Assembly (NCBI RefSeq): GCF_017355405.1
Contig: NZ_CP061177.1
Span: 558,001-622,000 of the forward strand
Origin: Roseomonas haemaphysalidis
GTDB taxonomy: Bacteria; Pseudomonadota; Alphaproteobacteria; Acetobacterales; Acetobacteraceae
DNA length: 64,000 bases
Direction: 5' to 3'
Made by a program: the position numbers and the translations under genes. Shown piece by piece: positions 26,313 through 35,540 of this stretch (position 1 is its first letter; each line of letters opens with the position of its first letter). The notes under the pieces are model-generated. The model was not told the DNA's origin and ran no database searches. It was given only the letters and a program-made list of their open reading frames with translations.

Positions 26313-29300
26313 CTATCGGGCTTCCGGGACGGCCAGCGCCTCCGGCCGCGCCGGGCGGTCGCGCCGCGCCATGGCGCGGGCGACCACGTAGAAGACCGGC
26401 GTGAAGACCAGCCCGAAGCCGGTCACGCCCAGCATGCCGGCGAACACCGCGGTGCCGAGGCTTTGCCGCATCTCCGCCCCCGCGCCCGTCGCGATGGCCA
26501 GCGGCAGCACGCCCAGGATAAAGGCCAGCGAGGTCATCAGAATCGGCCGCAGCCGGGTGCGCGCCGCCGCTTCCGCCGCCTGCCAGCGGGTCATGCCCTC
26601 GCTTTCCGCGTGGCGGGCGAACTCGACGATCAGGATGGCGTTCTTGGCCGCCAGCCCGATCAGCACCACCAGACCCACCTGCACCAGCACGTTGTTGTCG
26701 AGGCCCCGCCACACCACGCCGGCCAGCGCCGCCAGCACGGACATCGGCGCGATCAGCACCACCGCCAGCGGCAAGAGCCAGCTTTCGTACAGCGCCGCCA
26801 GCAGCAGGATAACAAAGATGACCGCCAGCCCGAAGGCGATCGGCGCCGTGTTGCCCTGGCTGGTTTCCTGCAACGCGATCTCGGTCCACTCAAAGCCGTA
26901 GCCGGGCGGCAGCTTGTCGCGCAGCAGGCGCTCCATGGCCGCGATCGCCTGGCCGGTGGACACGCCGGGGGCGGCGGCGCCCTGTACCTCGGCGGCGGGG
27001 TAGAGGTTGTAGCGCGGCACGCGGTAGGCGGCGGTATCGGCTTCCAGCGTCGCCAGCGCGCCGATCGGCACCATGTCGCCCGCCATGTTGCGGGTCCGCA
27101 GCAGCTCGACATCGCGCGGCGTCAGGCGCGCGGTTTCCTCCGCCTGCGCCGTGACGCGGAAGGTGCGGCCGAGGATGTTGAAGTCGTTGACAAAGGCCGA
27201 GCCCAGGTAGGTGGACAGCGTTTCCGACACGCGCGACAGCGGCACGCCCAGCATCTCCGCCTTGGTGCGGTCCACCTCGGCCCGCAGCGTCGGCGTGCGG
27301 GTGTTGAACAGCGTGAAGGCCATGGCGATCTCGGTCTGCCCGTTGGCGGCGGCGACGATGGAGTTCGTCACCTCCTCCAGCGCGCGGGCGCCGCGGTCAC
27401 TGCGGTCCTGCACGAACAGCTTGAAGCCGCCGCCGGTGCCGATGCCCGAAACCGAGGGCGGCGGGATGACCAGCGCCAGCGCCTCGCGCTGCTGCATCAG
27501 CTTGGCCTGCACGGCCTGGGTGATGCCCCCGAAGCTCAGCCCCGCCGCCGCCCGCGCCTCGAAGGAGGCGAGGTTGACGAAGATCACGCCGGAATTGGGC
27601 GCGTTGGTGAAGGTGGCGCCGTCGAAGCCGGTGAAGGCGATGGAATTGGCGACGCCGGGGACGGATAGCACGTCCTTGGTCGCCTGCTGGATCACCGCGT
27701 CGGTGCGCGCGAAGGAGGCGCCGGGCGGCAGCTGGAAGGCGGCGATCAGGTAGCCGCGGTCCAGCGGCGGGATCAGCCCGGTGGGCGTGGTCATGACGTT
27801 GCGCCCGGTCAGCGCCAGCAGCCCGCCGAACAGCAGCAGCAGGATCACCGGCAGCCGCACCAGCCGCCGCGTCATGCTGCCGTAGCCCGACGACATGCGG
27901 TCGAACAGCCGGTTGAAGCCGCCGAAGAAGGCGCGGAACGGTGCGCCGGCCCAGCGGCGCCAGCCGGTGGGCGCCGCATGCGCGTGCGGCCGCAGCAGCA
28001 GGGCGGCGAGCGCGGGCGACAGCGTCAGCGACACCAGCGCCGACAGCAGGGTCGCCACCGCGATGGTGACGGCGAACTGGCGGTAGAAGGCGCCGGACAG
28101 CCCCTCGATAAAGGCAGTGGGCACGAACACGGCGCAGAGCACCAGCGCGATGGCCAAGAGCGCGAAACCCACCTCGTCCATGGTGCGCCGCGTGGCGGCC
28201 ACGGGGTCCATGCCGGCGGCCATGTGGCGCTCGACGTTCTCCACCACCACGATGGCGTCGTCGACGACGATGCCGATGGCCAGGATCAGGCCGAACATCG
28301 ACAGGCTGTTCAGCGAGATGCCGAGCGCCGCCATGAAGGCCAGCGTGCCGATGATGGACACCGGGATGGCCGCCAGCGGGATGATGGAAGCGCGCCAGGA
28401 CTGCAGAAACAGGATCACCACCAGCACGACGAGCACGATGGCCTCGACGAAGGTGTGCACCACCGCCTCCATCGACTGCTCGATGAACAGGGTGGTGTCG
28501 TAGACGGCGTGGTACTCGATGCCGGGCGGGAAGTCCTGCTTGAGCTGTTCCAGCGTGGCGCGCAGCGCCTGGGCGGTGGCCAGGGCGTTGGAGCCGGGCT
28601 GCTGGAACACCGGCATGGCCACCGCGCGATCGGCGTCCAGATATGCACTGAGCGAATAGTCCTGCGCGCCCAGCTCCACCCGCGCCACGTCGCGCAGCCG
28701 CAGCGCCGCGCCGTCCGCGTTGGTGGACACCACGATGTCGGCGAATTCGTCCACGCTGCGCAGCCGGCCCAGCGCCTGGATGTTGAGCTGGAAGGCACCG
28801 TTGGAGGCGCCGGTCGGCGGGTGGTTCAGCCCGCCGGCGGCCACCTGCACGTTGGCGCGGCGGAGCGCGTCCACCACCTCGCCCGGCGTCAGCCCGCGCT
28901 CGGCCACCTTGGCGGGGTCGAGCCAGACGCGCATGGCGTAGTCGCGCGCGCCGAAGACCTGCACGTCGCCGATGCCATCGAGGCGCGCGATGCGATCCTT
29001 GACGTTCAGCATCACGTAGTTGGACAGGTACTGCTCGTCCCGGGAGCCGTCCGGCGAAGTGAAGTGCACCACCATCATGATGTCGGGCGAGGCCTTGCGG
29101 ACGGTGATGCCGAGCCGGCGCACCTCCTCCGGCAGCCGCGCCTCGGCCACCGCCATGCGGTTCTGCACCAGCACCTGGGCCTGATCCACGTCCACGCCCT
29201 GGCGGAACACGACGTTGACGGACAGCCGCCCGTCGCCGGTGGCCTGCGAGGTCACGTAGAGCATGCCCTCGACGCCGTTGATCTCCTGCTCGATGGGGGC

Positions 29301-29492
29301 GGCCACCGTTTCGGCGATCACGGCGGCGGACGCGCCGGGATAGGTGGCGGCGATGGTCACGGTCGGCGGCGCGATCTCGGGGTATTCGCTGATCGGCAGG
29401 CGCAGGCCGGCGATGATGCCGACCAGCACGATGGCGATGGAGATGACCGAGGCGAAGACCGGCCGCGAGATGAAGAACTGGGCGAAGCGCAT
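26313..29492 (-). CDS. RND multidrug efflux permease, HAE1 family
   Basis: A 1059-residue inner-membrane proton/drug antiporter of the AcrB/MexB type. It starts MRFAQFFISRPVFASVISI, a typical HAE1 N-terminus. Transmembrane helix 4 carries IGIVVDDAIVVVENVERHM with the two proton-relay aspartates. The helix-10 lysine is in AAKNAILIVEFARHAES. The porter-domain repeat EYPEIAPPTVTIAATYPGAS is present. Length is normal. It lies 10 bases downstream of the adaptor gene and forms a pump with it; no outer-membrane channel gene is present, so a TolC-like partner must be encoded elsewhere. Control is probably by the divergent TetR regulator. Confidence 0.95.
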   Translation of the reverse strand: MRFAQFFISRPVFASVISIAIVLVGIIAGLRLPISEYPEIAPPTVTIAATYPGASAAVIAETVAAPIEQEINGVEGMLYVTSQATGDGRLSVNVVFRQGVDVDQAQVLVQNRMAVAEARLPEEVRRLGITVRKASPDIMMVVHFTSPDGSRDEQYLSNYVMLNVKDRIARLDGIGDVQVFGARDYAMRVWLDPAKVAERGLTPGEVVDALRRANVQVAAGGLNHPPTGASNGAFQLNIQALGRLRSVDEFADIVVSTNADGAALRLRDVARVELGAQDYSLSAYLDADRAVAMPVFQQPGSNALATAQALRATLEQLKQDFPPGIEYHAVYDTTLFIEQSMEAVVHTFVEAIVLVVLVVILFLQSWRASIIPLAAIPVSIIGTLAFMAALGISLNSLSMFGLILAIGIVVDDAIVVVENVERHMAAGMDPVAATRRTMDEVGFALLAIALVLCAVFVPTAFIEGLSGAFYRQFAVTIAVATLLSALVSLTLSPALAALLLRPHAHAAPTGWRRWAGAPFRAFFGGFNRLFDRMSSGYGSMTRRLVRLPVILLLLFGGLLALTGRNVMTTPTGLIPPLDRGYLIAAFQLPPGASFARTDAVIQQATKDVLSVPGVANSIAFTGFDGATFTNAPNSGVIFVNLASFEARAAAGLSFGGITQAVQAKLMQQREALALVIPPPSVSGIGTGGGFKLFVQDRSDRGARALEEVTNSIVAAANGQTEIAMAFTLFNTRTPTLRAEVDRTKAEMLGVPLSRVSETLSTYLGSAFVNDFNILGRTFRVTAQAEETARLTPRDVELLRTRNMAGDMVPIGALATLEADTAAYRVPRYNLYPAAEVQGAAAPGVSTGQAIAAMERLLRDKLPPGYGFEWTEIALQETSQGNTAPIAFGLAVIFVILLLAALYESWLLPLAVVLIAPMSVLAALAGVVWRGLDNNVLVQVGLVVLIGLAAKNAILIVEFARHAESEGMTRWQAAEAAARTRLRPILMTSLAFILGVLPLAIATGAGAEMRQSLGTAVFAGMLGVTGFGLVFTPVFYVVARAMARRDRPARPEALAVPEAR

Positions 29493-29502
29493 GGCCCTGC
29501 CC

Positions 29503-30630
29503 TCACTGCGCGGCGGCGAGGCGGGGGGCGGCGATCGGCCGCACCTCCGCCGTCACGCGCGCGCCGGGCCGGGCGAGGTGCAGCCCGGCGGTGATCACCT
29601 GGTCGTTCGGCAGCAGCCCGCCGCGCACCACGCGCAAGCCATCCACCACGGGGCCGAGGGTGACGGGCTTGGCCCGCACGGTGCCGTCGGCCGCCACCGT
29701 CATCACCACCCGCGCAGCCTGGTCGGCGGCGATGGCGGCATCCGGCACCAGGAGCACGTCGCCCTCCCCGGCGCGGAGCTGCAGCCGGGCGAAGCTGCCA
29801 GGGACCAGCAGCAGGTCGGGGTTGCTGACCGTGGCCCGCGCCCGGACCGTGCCGGAGCGGCGGTCGAGCGCCGTGTCCAGGAAGTCCAGCCTGCCTTCGC
29901 GGTCCCAGCCGGCCTCGTCGGCCAGGCGCAGCCGCACCGGCTCGCCGGCGGCATCCGTGCCGGGGCGGGCGCCGCCGCGGCGCTGGAAGCGCAAAAGGTC
30001 GGCCTCGCTGAGGTCGAAGCCCGCATAGATCGGGTCCAGCGCCAGGATGGTGGTCAGCAGGGTTTCGCCCGCCTGCACCAGGTTGCCGGCATCCACCCGG
30101 CGGTCGGACACGCGGCCGGGATGCGGCGCGCGCACCTCGGTCCAGCTGCGCTCCAGCTCGGCCTGCCGCAGCCGGGCGCGCGCCTCGGCAATGCCGGCCT
30201 CGGCGTCGCGCTGCGCGGCGCGGCGCGTGTCGAGCTGCGACTGCGGGGCGTAGCGGTCGCGCACCAGCGAGTTGGTGCGCTCGATCTCGCTGCGCGCCAG
30301 CTCCTGCTTGGCTTCGGCGCGCGCCACGTCGGCCCGCGCGGTTTCCACCGCGATGTCAAAGGGCCGGCGGTCGATGGTGAACAGCAGGTCGCCGGCCTGG
30401 ACCAGCTGGCCGTCGCGGAAATGCACGCGCTCCACCTGGCCCGAGATGCGGGGGCGCAGCGCCACCCGGGCGGAGGGCTCGAGCCGTGCCACATGCTCCT
30501 CCCATTCCGTCACGTGCCGCTGCACCGGCTCGGACACGGTGACGGTGGGCGGCGCGGGCTGGGCGGCAAGCGGCAGCGCGGGAAGCATGGCAGCAAAGGC
30601 GAGAAGGATCTTGCGGGAAGCGGTTGGCAT
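29503..30630 (-). CDS. RND efflux periplasmic adaptor (membrane fusion protein)
   Basis: A 375-residue periplasmic adaptor with an N-terminal signal (MPTASRKILLAFAAMLPALP, cleavage near LAAQ). It has no lipobox cysteine, unlike AcrA. Domains in order: barrel-sandwich/lipoyl half (LRPRISGQVERVHFRDGQLV, about 50), an alpha-helical hairpin (about 85-150, rich in Ala/Glu/Arg), the second lipoyl half (VRAPHPGRVSDRRVDAGNLV), then beta-barrel and membrane-proximal domains. ATG at 30630 with GGAG upstream is preferred over a TTG two codons earlier. First gene of the pump operon, divergent from tetR. Confidence 0.93.
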   Translation of the reverse strand: MPTASRKILLAFAAMLPALPLAAQPAPPTVTVSEPVQRHVTEWEEHVARLEPSARVALRPRISGQVERVHFRDGQLVQAGDLLFTIDRRPFDIAVETARADVARAEAKQELARSEIERTNSLVRDRYAPQSQLDTRRAAQRDAEAGIAEARARLRQAELERSWTEVRAPHPGRVSDRRVDAGNLVQAGETLLTTILALDPIYAGFDLSEADLLRFQRRGGARPGTDAAGEPVRLRLADEAGWDREGRLDFLDTALDRRSGTVRARATVSNPDLLLVPGSFARLQLRAGEGDVLLVPDAAIAADQAARVVMTVAADGTVRAKPVTLGPVVDGLRVVRGGLLPNDQVITAGLHLARPGARVTAEVRPIAAPRLAAAQ

Positions 30631-30657
30631 GGCCAATCTCCGGGGTGGCCGGATGGT

Positions 30658-30694
30658 ACCGACCGGTTCGTACCATTGATACGAACCGGTCGGT
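30658..30694. promoter_or_regulatory. 37-bp palindromic operator between RND pump and TetR gene
   Basis: A perfect 15-bp inverted repeat, ACCGACCGGTTCGTA and its complement, with a 7-base spacer (CCATTGA). Each arm also contains its own near-palindrome CGACCGGTTCG, so two TetR dimers could bind. It lies 28 bases upstream of the adaptor start and 57 upstream of the regulator start. It would control both genes. Confidence 0.85.
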
Positions 30695-30751
30695 CACATT
30701 GCAACCATCCATGGAGCGATGCTCTACGTTCCGTGATCAAGGAGACACAGC

Positions 30752-31357
30752 GTGAAGGATGCCCCCACCGGCACCGGACCCCGCCTCACCGCCGCGCAGC
30801 GACTGCGCGAAGTGGCGCGCGACCTGTTCTACAAGCAGGGCATCCGCGCCACGGGGGTGGAGGAGCTGTGCCGCGTGGCCGGCACCACCAAGATCAGCCT
30901 GTACCGGGCTTTTCCGTCCAAGGACGAGCTGGTGGCCGCCATCCTGCGTGACGACTGCGTCCAGGAAGCAGGCTGGTACGAGCAGGCGATGGGCAACGGC
31001 CTGCCGCCGCGCGAACGCCCCGCCGCCTTTCTGGCCGCGGCGGTCCTGGAGCTGCGCACACCGGGCTTTCGCGGCTGTTCCCTCGGCCTCGCCATCGCCG
31101 AGCTGCCCGACCCCGAGCACCCGGCCCGCCAGGTGGCGGACGCCTACAAGCGCAAGATGCGCGATGACCTGCGGCGGATTTGCGCGGAAGCCGGCGTGGC
31201 GAACCCGGACACGCTGGGAGATGCCCTGATGATGCTGACCGAGGGCGCCTTTTCCTCGGCCGCCTATCTTGGAGCCGAGCAGGCGGCCGCGTCGCTGGAG
31301 CGGGCCGGCGGCGCCTTGCTGGCGCAAGCCGACATCGAAGTGCCTCCGAAACCCTGA
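30752..31357 (+). CDS. TetR family transcriptional regulator (probable RND pump repressor)
   Basis: A 201-residue regulator. The N-terminal helix-turn-helix (about residues 12-58) reads LREVARDLFYKQGIRATGVE, then ISLYRAFPSKDELVAAIL. The C-terminal ligand-binding part (about 70-195) is typical in length. The start is GTG at 30752 with AAGGAG eight bases upstream. Divergent orientation from the RND operon and the palindromic operator between them suggest it represses the pump and itself until a toxic ligand binds. Ligand unknown. Confidence 0.92.
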   Translation: MKDAPTGTGPRLTAAQRLREVARDLFYKQGIRATGVEELCRVAGTTKISLYRAFPSKDELVAAILRDDCVQEAGWYEQAMGNGLPPRERPAAFLAAAVLELRTPGFRGCSLGLAIAELPDPEHPARQVADAYKRKMRDDLRRICAEAGVANPDTLGDALMMLTEGAFSSAAYLGAEQAAASLERAGGALLAQADIEVPPKP

Positions 31358-31499
31358 GCTTCGTGCACTGGCCGGCGCCCGTGGCGCCGCCGGATACCGC
31401 CCCGGCCTGCACCACAGCGGCGCTGCAGCGCGATCCTATGACTCAGGGGCCCGGCAGCCTGGACCCGCATGGTCCCGCCAACCGGCCGCCGCCGCCCCT

Positions 31500-31937
31500 T
31501 CAGGCGGCCAATGCCACGAACACGTCGCGCGGGTCGCGCGTGCCGTTGGCGGACACCTGCGCCGCCGGCTGCTGACCGGAAGATGACGACATCATCCGGG
31601 CCACCGCCATCAGCGCATCCCGGTGGCTCGGGTCCTTGATGGTCATGAACATTTCCAGGAACGCCGCGAAGTCCTGCGTCGCGATGCTGGCCGGGTTCAC
31701 CGCCACGGGCGGCTGCTCGGATGCCGTGGCCGCGTTCAGCAGCACATCGGGGCGGATGCCCAGCGCGTTTGCGATGGCCACCAGGCGGCCGGTCGTCACG
31801 CCGGTGGTGCCCACCTCGTAGCGATGCAGCTGCACGCCCGTCACGCCGATGCGTGCCGCGACCTGCTTGAGCGTCAGCCCCGAAAGACGGCGCTGGTAGC
31901 GGATTTCCTTGCCAAGGGCGGCAGATGTGTGGTTCAT
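31500..31937 (-). CDS. XRE-family helix-turn-helix regulator
   Basis: A 145-residue protein. An HTH_3 domain lies at residues about 9-65 (LGKEIRYQRRLSGLTLKQVA; IGVTGVQLHRYEVGTTGVTT). The C-terminal tail (about 70-145) is unlike known effector domains and is rich in Ala and Ser. It is a small cytoplasmic DNA-binding protein of the cI/SinR type. It has no gene partner: the TetR gene converges on it, and an AT-rich 569-base gap lies upstream. That gap carries an inverted repeat that could be its operator. Confidence 0.88.
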   Translation of the reverse strand: MNHTSAALGKEIRYQRRLSGLTLKQVAARIGVTGVQLHRYEVGTTGVTTGRLVAIANALGIRPDVLLNAATASEQPPVAVNPASIATQDFAAFLEMFMTIKDPSHRDALMAVARMMSSSSGQQPAAQVSANGTRDPRDVFVALAA

Positions 31938-32506
31938 CGCAACGAGCCTTCCAATTTTTGAGATGTTTTAACGTTCTCTGTCAGCTTTAACGATCGCTTT
32001 CTTGTTGGTCCTCTAAAGCCTTAATTCCTGCAAACCTATTAACTTAAACGTGATTCAAGGCCTTTCTGACAGAAACGTTTAGCTTCCCGCGTAATTGCTG
32101 CGCTGCCGTTTGAAGGCTGATCACACGCATAGGTTGTATCTCCGTTTAAAGGCTGGCCGGGGGTTAGCTGCCGACCGGCAGCAGCGACGTTCGGCGTGCC
32201 ACGTGCCGCCGATTCTGCCTGCGCCCTCATGCAAAGCCGGTGGATCTCGTCCGCCCATGTCCACGGGGGCCAGAAGCAGGTTCCTCGCGGCCTCGCGAGG
32301 CGGGGCCAAGCTGAGGATGCCAGCCGCGCTTGGCGGCACAGCCCATCACGGGCGCACCGCCGCGCCGGACGCCGATGCAGCAGCCAGCCACAGCATGGCA
32401 CCCTGGAACGGTTGCCGCGCCACCCGCCACGCGGGCGGGCGGCGCCTGCCCCTAGGCATCCGGCGCCAGGGCCTGCACAGTGTCGGTGAGCATCCGGAGC
32501 CGCCCG
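31938..32506. other. 569-base gene-free stretch with AT-rich left part
   Basis: No gene is supported here. The first 170 bases are much richer in A+T than the window average. They carry an imperfect inverted repeat: TAACGTTCTCTGTCAG at 31969-31984 and CTGACAGAAACGTTTA at 32066-32081. The right 380 bases return to normal GC and show only unconserved open frames. It may hold the promoter and operator of the XRE gene. Confidence 0.5.
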
Positions 32507-32788
32507 ATGAACGAACCGCACGTGCATCTGTTCTACGACGATGGGCACGGCTGCCTGCGCCGCTTCGGCACCGCGCCCTTGTCATCATACGGGGGCACGG
32601 TGCCGGCTGTCGGGGATCTGATCGTCGAGCCGGGCGTTGCCAGGGGCCTGGACCGTCACGACGCCGCCAACCGCATCGTGCACACGGTCGTCGCCCGCTA
32701 CTTCATTTCCGGCGAAGCGGCCCACGTTCACCTGGTGATCGAGGACCGGCCCGGCACGCGGCTGGAACGCGAAATCCTGGGCGATTGA
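32507..32788 (+). CDS. Small hypothetical protein
   Basis: A 93-residue protein that I do not recognise. It begins MNEPHVHLFYDDGHGC and has two His-rich stretches (HVHLF; AAHVHLVIEDRPG), an acidic overall character, and no signal peptide or membrane segment. GGAG lies seven bases before the ATG, and third-position GC is high, which supports it being real. It sits alone between the AT-rich gap and a Bug receptor gene. A role in DNA binding or metal binding cannot be claimed. Confidence 0.55.
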   Translation: MNEPHVHLFYDDGHGCLRRFGTAPLSSYGGTVPAVGDLIVEPGVARGLDRHDAANRIVHTVVARYFISGEAAHVHLVIEDRPGTRLEREILGD

Positions 32789-33013
32789 ACGCTCCCGGGC
32801 GGGCGCCGGTCCCGGAACCAGCCTCAAACCATCCGGCAGACAGAGGGACGGGCACCGTGGCCCTGCCGCGCCGCAGGCGGCGGCGACGGCCGGCCAGCGG
32901 AGCCCGGCATGGCGCCGCCGCGGTGTCCGCCGGCGGCGGGTGACGCCGCGTGCCGGTTTGGGCAGACTGCCGTTTTGACCGGTTCGCAAAGAAGCCGGCG
33001 AGGAGATCTGTCC

Positions 33014-34012
33014 ATGCTGACCCGACGCCACCTCGGCCGCCGCACCGGCACGCTCGCCCTCGCGGCCGCCGGCCTTTCCCTTTCGCGCCCGGCCCTGGCC
33101 GCCTTTCCCGACCGGCCGATCACAGTCATCGTGCCCTTCGCCCCCGGCGGTGCCAACGACCTCGCAGGCCGCCTGCTGGCGGACCGCATGCGGCCGCTGC
33201 TGACCGCCGAGGGCCGCGCCCTGGTGGAGAACCGCCCAGGCGGCGGCAGCGCCATCGGCGCGGATTACGTGCGCCGCGCGCGGCCGGACGGCTACACGCT
33301 GCTGGTGGGCTCCGCCTCCACCCTGGCGGTGGCACCCGCCTCCGGCGCCAGCGCCGCGCGCTACCACCCGACGGAGGACTTCACGCCCATCACCCTGGTC
33401 GGCACCAGCCCGCTGGGCGTGGTGGTGCCGGCGCAATCCGGCGTCACCACCCTGCAGCAACTGGTGGACCGGCTGCGGGCCGAGCCGGGGCGGATCGCCT
33501 ATGCCAGCTCCGGCGTCGGCGGGGTGGCGCATCTGGGCGCGGACTACTTGGCGAACTTGGCCGGCACCAGCGCGCAGCACATCCCCTATCGCGGCGGCTC
33601 TCAAACCGCCGAGTCGCTGATCAAGGGCGAAACGCTCTACGCCGTGGACCAGCTTGGTTCCGTGGTCGGCCAGGTGCGCGACGGCACGTTGCGGCTGCTG
33701 GCCGTCACCACCCGCCGGCGCGACCCCAACTTCCCTGACGTGCCGACGGTGGCCGAGGCCGTGCTGCCCGACTACGAGCTGACCACCTGGACGGTGATGG
33801 CCGGCCCCCGGGACATGCCAGGCGATGTCACGGACGCGCTCAGCCGGGCCGCCAACGCGGCGCTGGCCGAGCCGCGCGTGCGCGAGCGGCTGGAAAGCAC
33901 CGGCACCACCCCCGTCGCGGACAGCACCCCCGCCTCCACCCGCGCCTTTCTGGACCGCGAGTTCGCGCTGTACCGCAACATCGTCCAGCGCATCGGCCTG
34001 AAGCTGGACTGA
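33014..34012 (+). CDS. Bug-family (TctC) receptor, orphan (3 of 5)
   Basis: A 332-residue periplasmic receptor. The signal peptide has a LGRRTGTLALAAAG core with cleavage near PALA-A (residue about 30). Family marks are TVIVPFAPGGANDLAGRLL, LVENRPGGGSAIG, VRRARPDGYT, HIPYRGGSQTAESL, and FPDVPTVAEA. The ATG at 33014 has AGGAG nine bases upstream. The amidohydrolase gene follows after 37 bases on the same strand, so the receptor and that enzyme may handle one compound. Confidence 0.93.
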   Translation: MLTRRHLGRRTGTLALAAAGLSLSRPALAAFPDRPITVIVPFAPGGANDLAGRLLADRMRPLLTAEGRALVENRPGGGSAIGADYVRRARPDGYTLLVGSASTLAVAPASGASAARYHPTEDFTPITLVGTSPLGVVVPAQSGVTTLQQLVDRLRAEPGRIAYASSGVGGVAHLGADYLANLAGTSAQHIPYRGGSQTAESLIKGETLYAVDQLGSVVGQVRDGTLRLLAVTTRRRDPNFPDVPTVAEAVLPDYELTTWTVMAGPRDMPGDVTDALSRAANAALAEPRVRERLESTGTTPVADSTPASTRAFLDREFALYRNIVQRIGLKLD

Positions 34013-34049
34013 TCCGCCCTTCCGTCACCAACCGCCAGGGAAACCATGC

Positions 34050-35483
34050 ATGCCCGTGACCATGATCCGCGCGTCTCACGTGATCGCCTTTCAGGATGGC
34101 GGCCACCGCCACCTGCGCGATGGCGTGGTGGTGTATGACGGCGACACCATCCGCCATGTCGGCCACAGCTACGACGGGCCGGTGGACGAGGTGATCGAGG
34201 CGCCGGACCGCGTGGTCACGCCGGGCTTCATCAACACCCATGCGCATCTCTCGGAATCGCCGCTGGACAAGAGCTTCGTGGAGGACCGCGGCCCGCGGCA
34301 GTTCTACCTGTCCGGCCTGTTCGAGTTCCTGTCCGCGCGCGACGGCGCCATCACGGAAGCGGCGCGGCGCGCCTCCATCGCCTATTCCATGCCGGAGCTG
34401 CTGCGCACCGGCACCACCACCATCATGGAGATCGGCGGCCATGGCGACGTGGTGGCCGAGCATGCCGCGCGCTGCGGCATCCGCGCCTATATCGGCCAGG
34501 GCTACCGCTCCGGCCGCTGGTTCACGCCGGACGGCCGCGTGGTGAACTACGAATGGGCGGAGGACGACGGCGCCGCCGCCTTTGACGCCGCGGTGCGCTT
34601 CATCGAGCGCGTGGACGGGCGGGAAAACGGCCGCATCAAGGGCTTTCTCACGCCCATGCAGGTGGACACCTGTTCCGAGGCCCTGTTGCGCCGCTCGGCC
34701 GACGCGGCGCGCGACATGCGGGTGCCGCTGGCGCTGCATGTCTCGCAATCGGTGCCCGAGTTCATCGAGATGACGCACCGCAACGGCTGCACGCCGATCG
34801 AGTGGCTGCAATCCATCGGCTTTCTGTCGGAGCGCTGCATCCTCGGCCATTGCATCATTCCCGGCGAAAGCAGCTGGGCCAACTACCATGCCGACGACAT
34901 CGGCATTCTAGCCGACACGGGCGCCAACGTGGCGCATGCGGTGTGGGTGTTCGCGCGGCGCGGCATCGCCATGGAAAGCTTCGCGCGCTACCAGCGGCGC
35001 GGCGTCAACATGACCATCGCCACGGACACCTGCCCGCAGAGCATGATCGAGGCCATGCGCTGGACCTCCGTGGTGTCCAAGATCGCCGACCGGCGCACGC
35101 AGGTCGCCACGGCGGCGGACGTGTTCAACGCCGCCACGCTGAACGGCGCCAAGGCGCTGGGGCGGGACGACCTCGGCCGCATCGCGCCCGGCGCCAAGGC
35201 GGACCTGCTGATCTGGCGGGGCGACAGCCTGTTCATGACGCCGCTGCGCGACCCGGTCCGCAACCTGGTGTTTTCCGCCACCGCCGAGGACCTGCAGTGC
35301 TCCATCATCGACGGCCGCGTGGTGATGCGGGACGGCGTGGTGCCGGGCTACGACCTGGTGGAGCTCGGCCGCGCCGTGCAACAGGGCGCGGAAGCGATGT
35401 GGGCCGGCATGCAAAGCCGCGACTGGGCGGGGCGCGACATCGAGCAGCTGTCCCCGTCCAGCTTTCCCGCCTTCACGGGCTGA
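34050..35483 (+). CDS. Amidohydrolase family protein (TrzA/AtzA/guanine-deaminase-like)
   Basis: A 477-residue metal-dependent amidohydrolase. Metal ligands are H64 and H66 (INTHAHLSES), H230 (LALHVSQS), H267 (ILGHC), and D326 (ATDTCP). This set is the one seen in cytosine/guanine deaminases and s-triazine hydrolases (subtype III, one metal). A C-terminal composite beta domain closes the fold (GAKADLLIWRGD). It would hydrolyse a C-N or C-Cl bond of a heterocycle or amine. No signal peptide. It sits between a Bug receptor and a family-5 binding protein on the same strand; the substrate is likely imported by one of them. Confidence 0.88.
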   Translation: MPVTMIRASHVIAFQDGGHRHLRDGVVVYDGDTIRHVGHSYDGPVDEVIEAPDRVVTPGFINTHAHLSESPLDKSFVEDRGPRQFYLSGLFEFLSARDGAITEAARRASIAYSMPELLRTGTTTIMEIGGHGDVVAEHAARCGIRAYIGQGYRSGRWFTPDGRVVNYEWAEDDGAAAFDAAVRFIERVDGRENGRIKGFLTPMQVDTCSEALLRRSADAARDMRVPLALHVSQSVPEFIEMTHRNGCTPIEWLQSIGFLSERCILGHCIIPGESSWANYHADDIGILADTGANVAHAVWVFARRGIAMESFARYQRRGVNMTIATDTCPQSMIEAMRWTSVVSKIADRRTQVATAADVFNAATLNGAKALGRDDLGRIAPGAKADLLIWRGDSLFMTPLRDPVRNLVFSATAEDLQCSIIDGRVVMRDGVVPGYDLVELGRAVQQGAEAMWAGMQSRDWAGRDIEQLSPSSFPAFTG

Positions 35484-35540
35484 GATACGCCGACCGGGGT
35501 TCATGGCAGGATGGCGGCGAATCGATCGGGGGTTTGCCGC

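Noticed and set aside
25254..27668. Long rightward open frame opposite the HtrA-like and RND genes
   Set aside because: A His/Arg/Gln-rich shadow; the opposite strand has recognisable domains throughout.
32039..32548. Leftward frame of 169 codons in the AT-rich gap
   Set aside because: No ribosome site, no motif, and codon use unlike the neighbours. It overlaps the start of the better-supported 93-residue gene.
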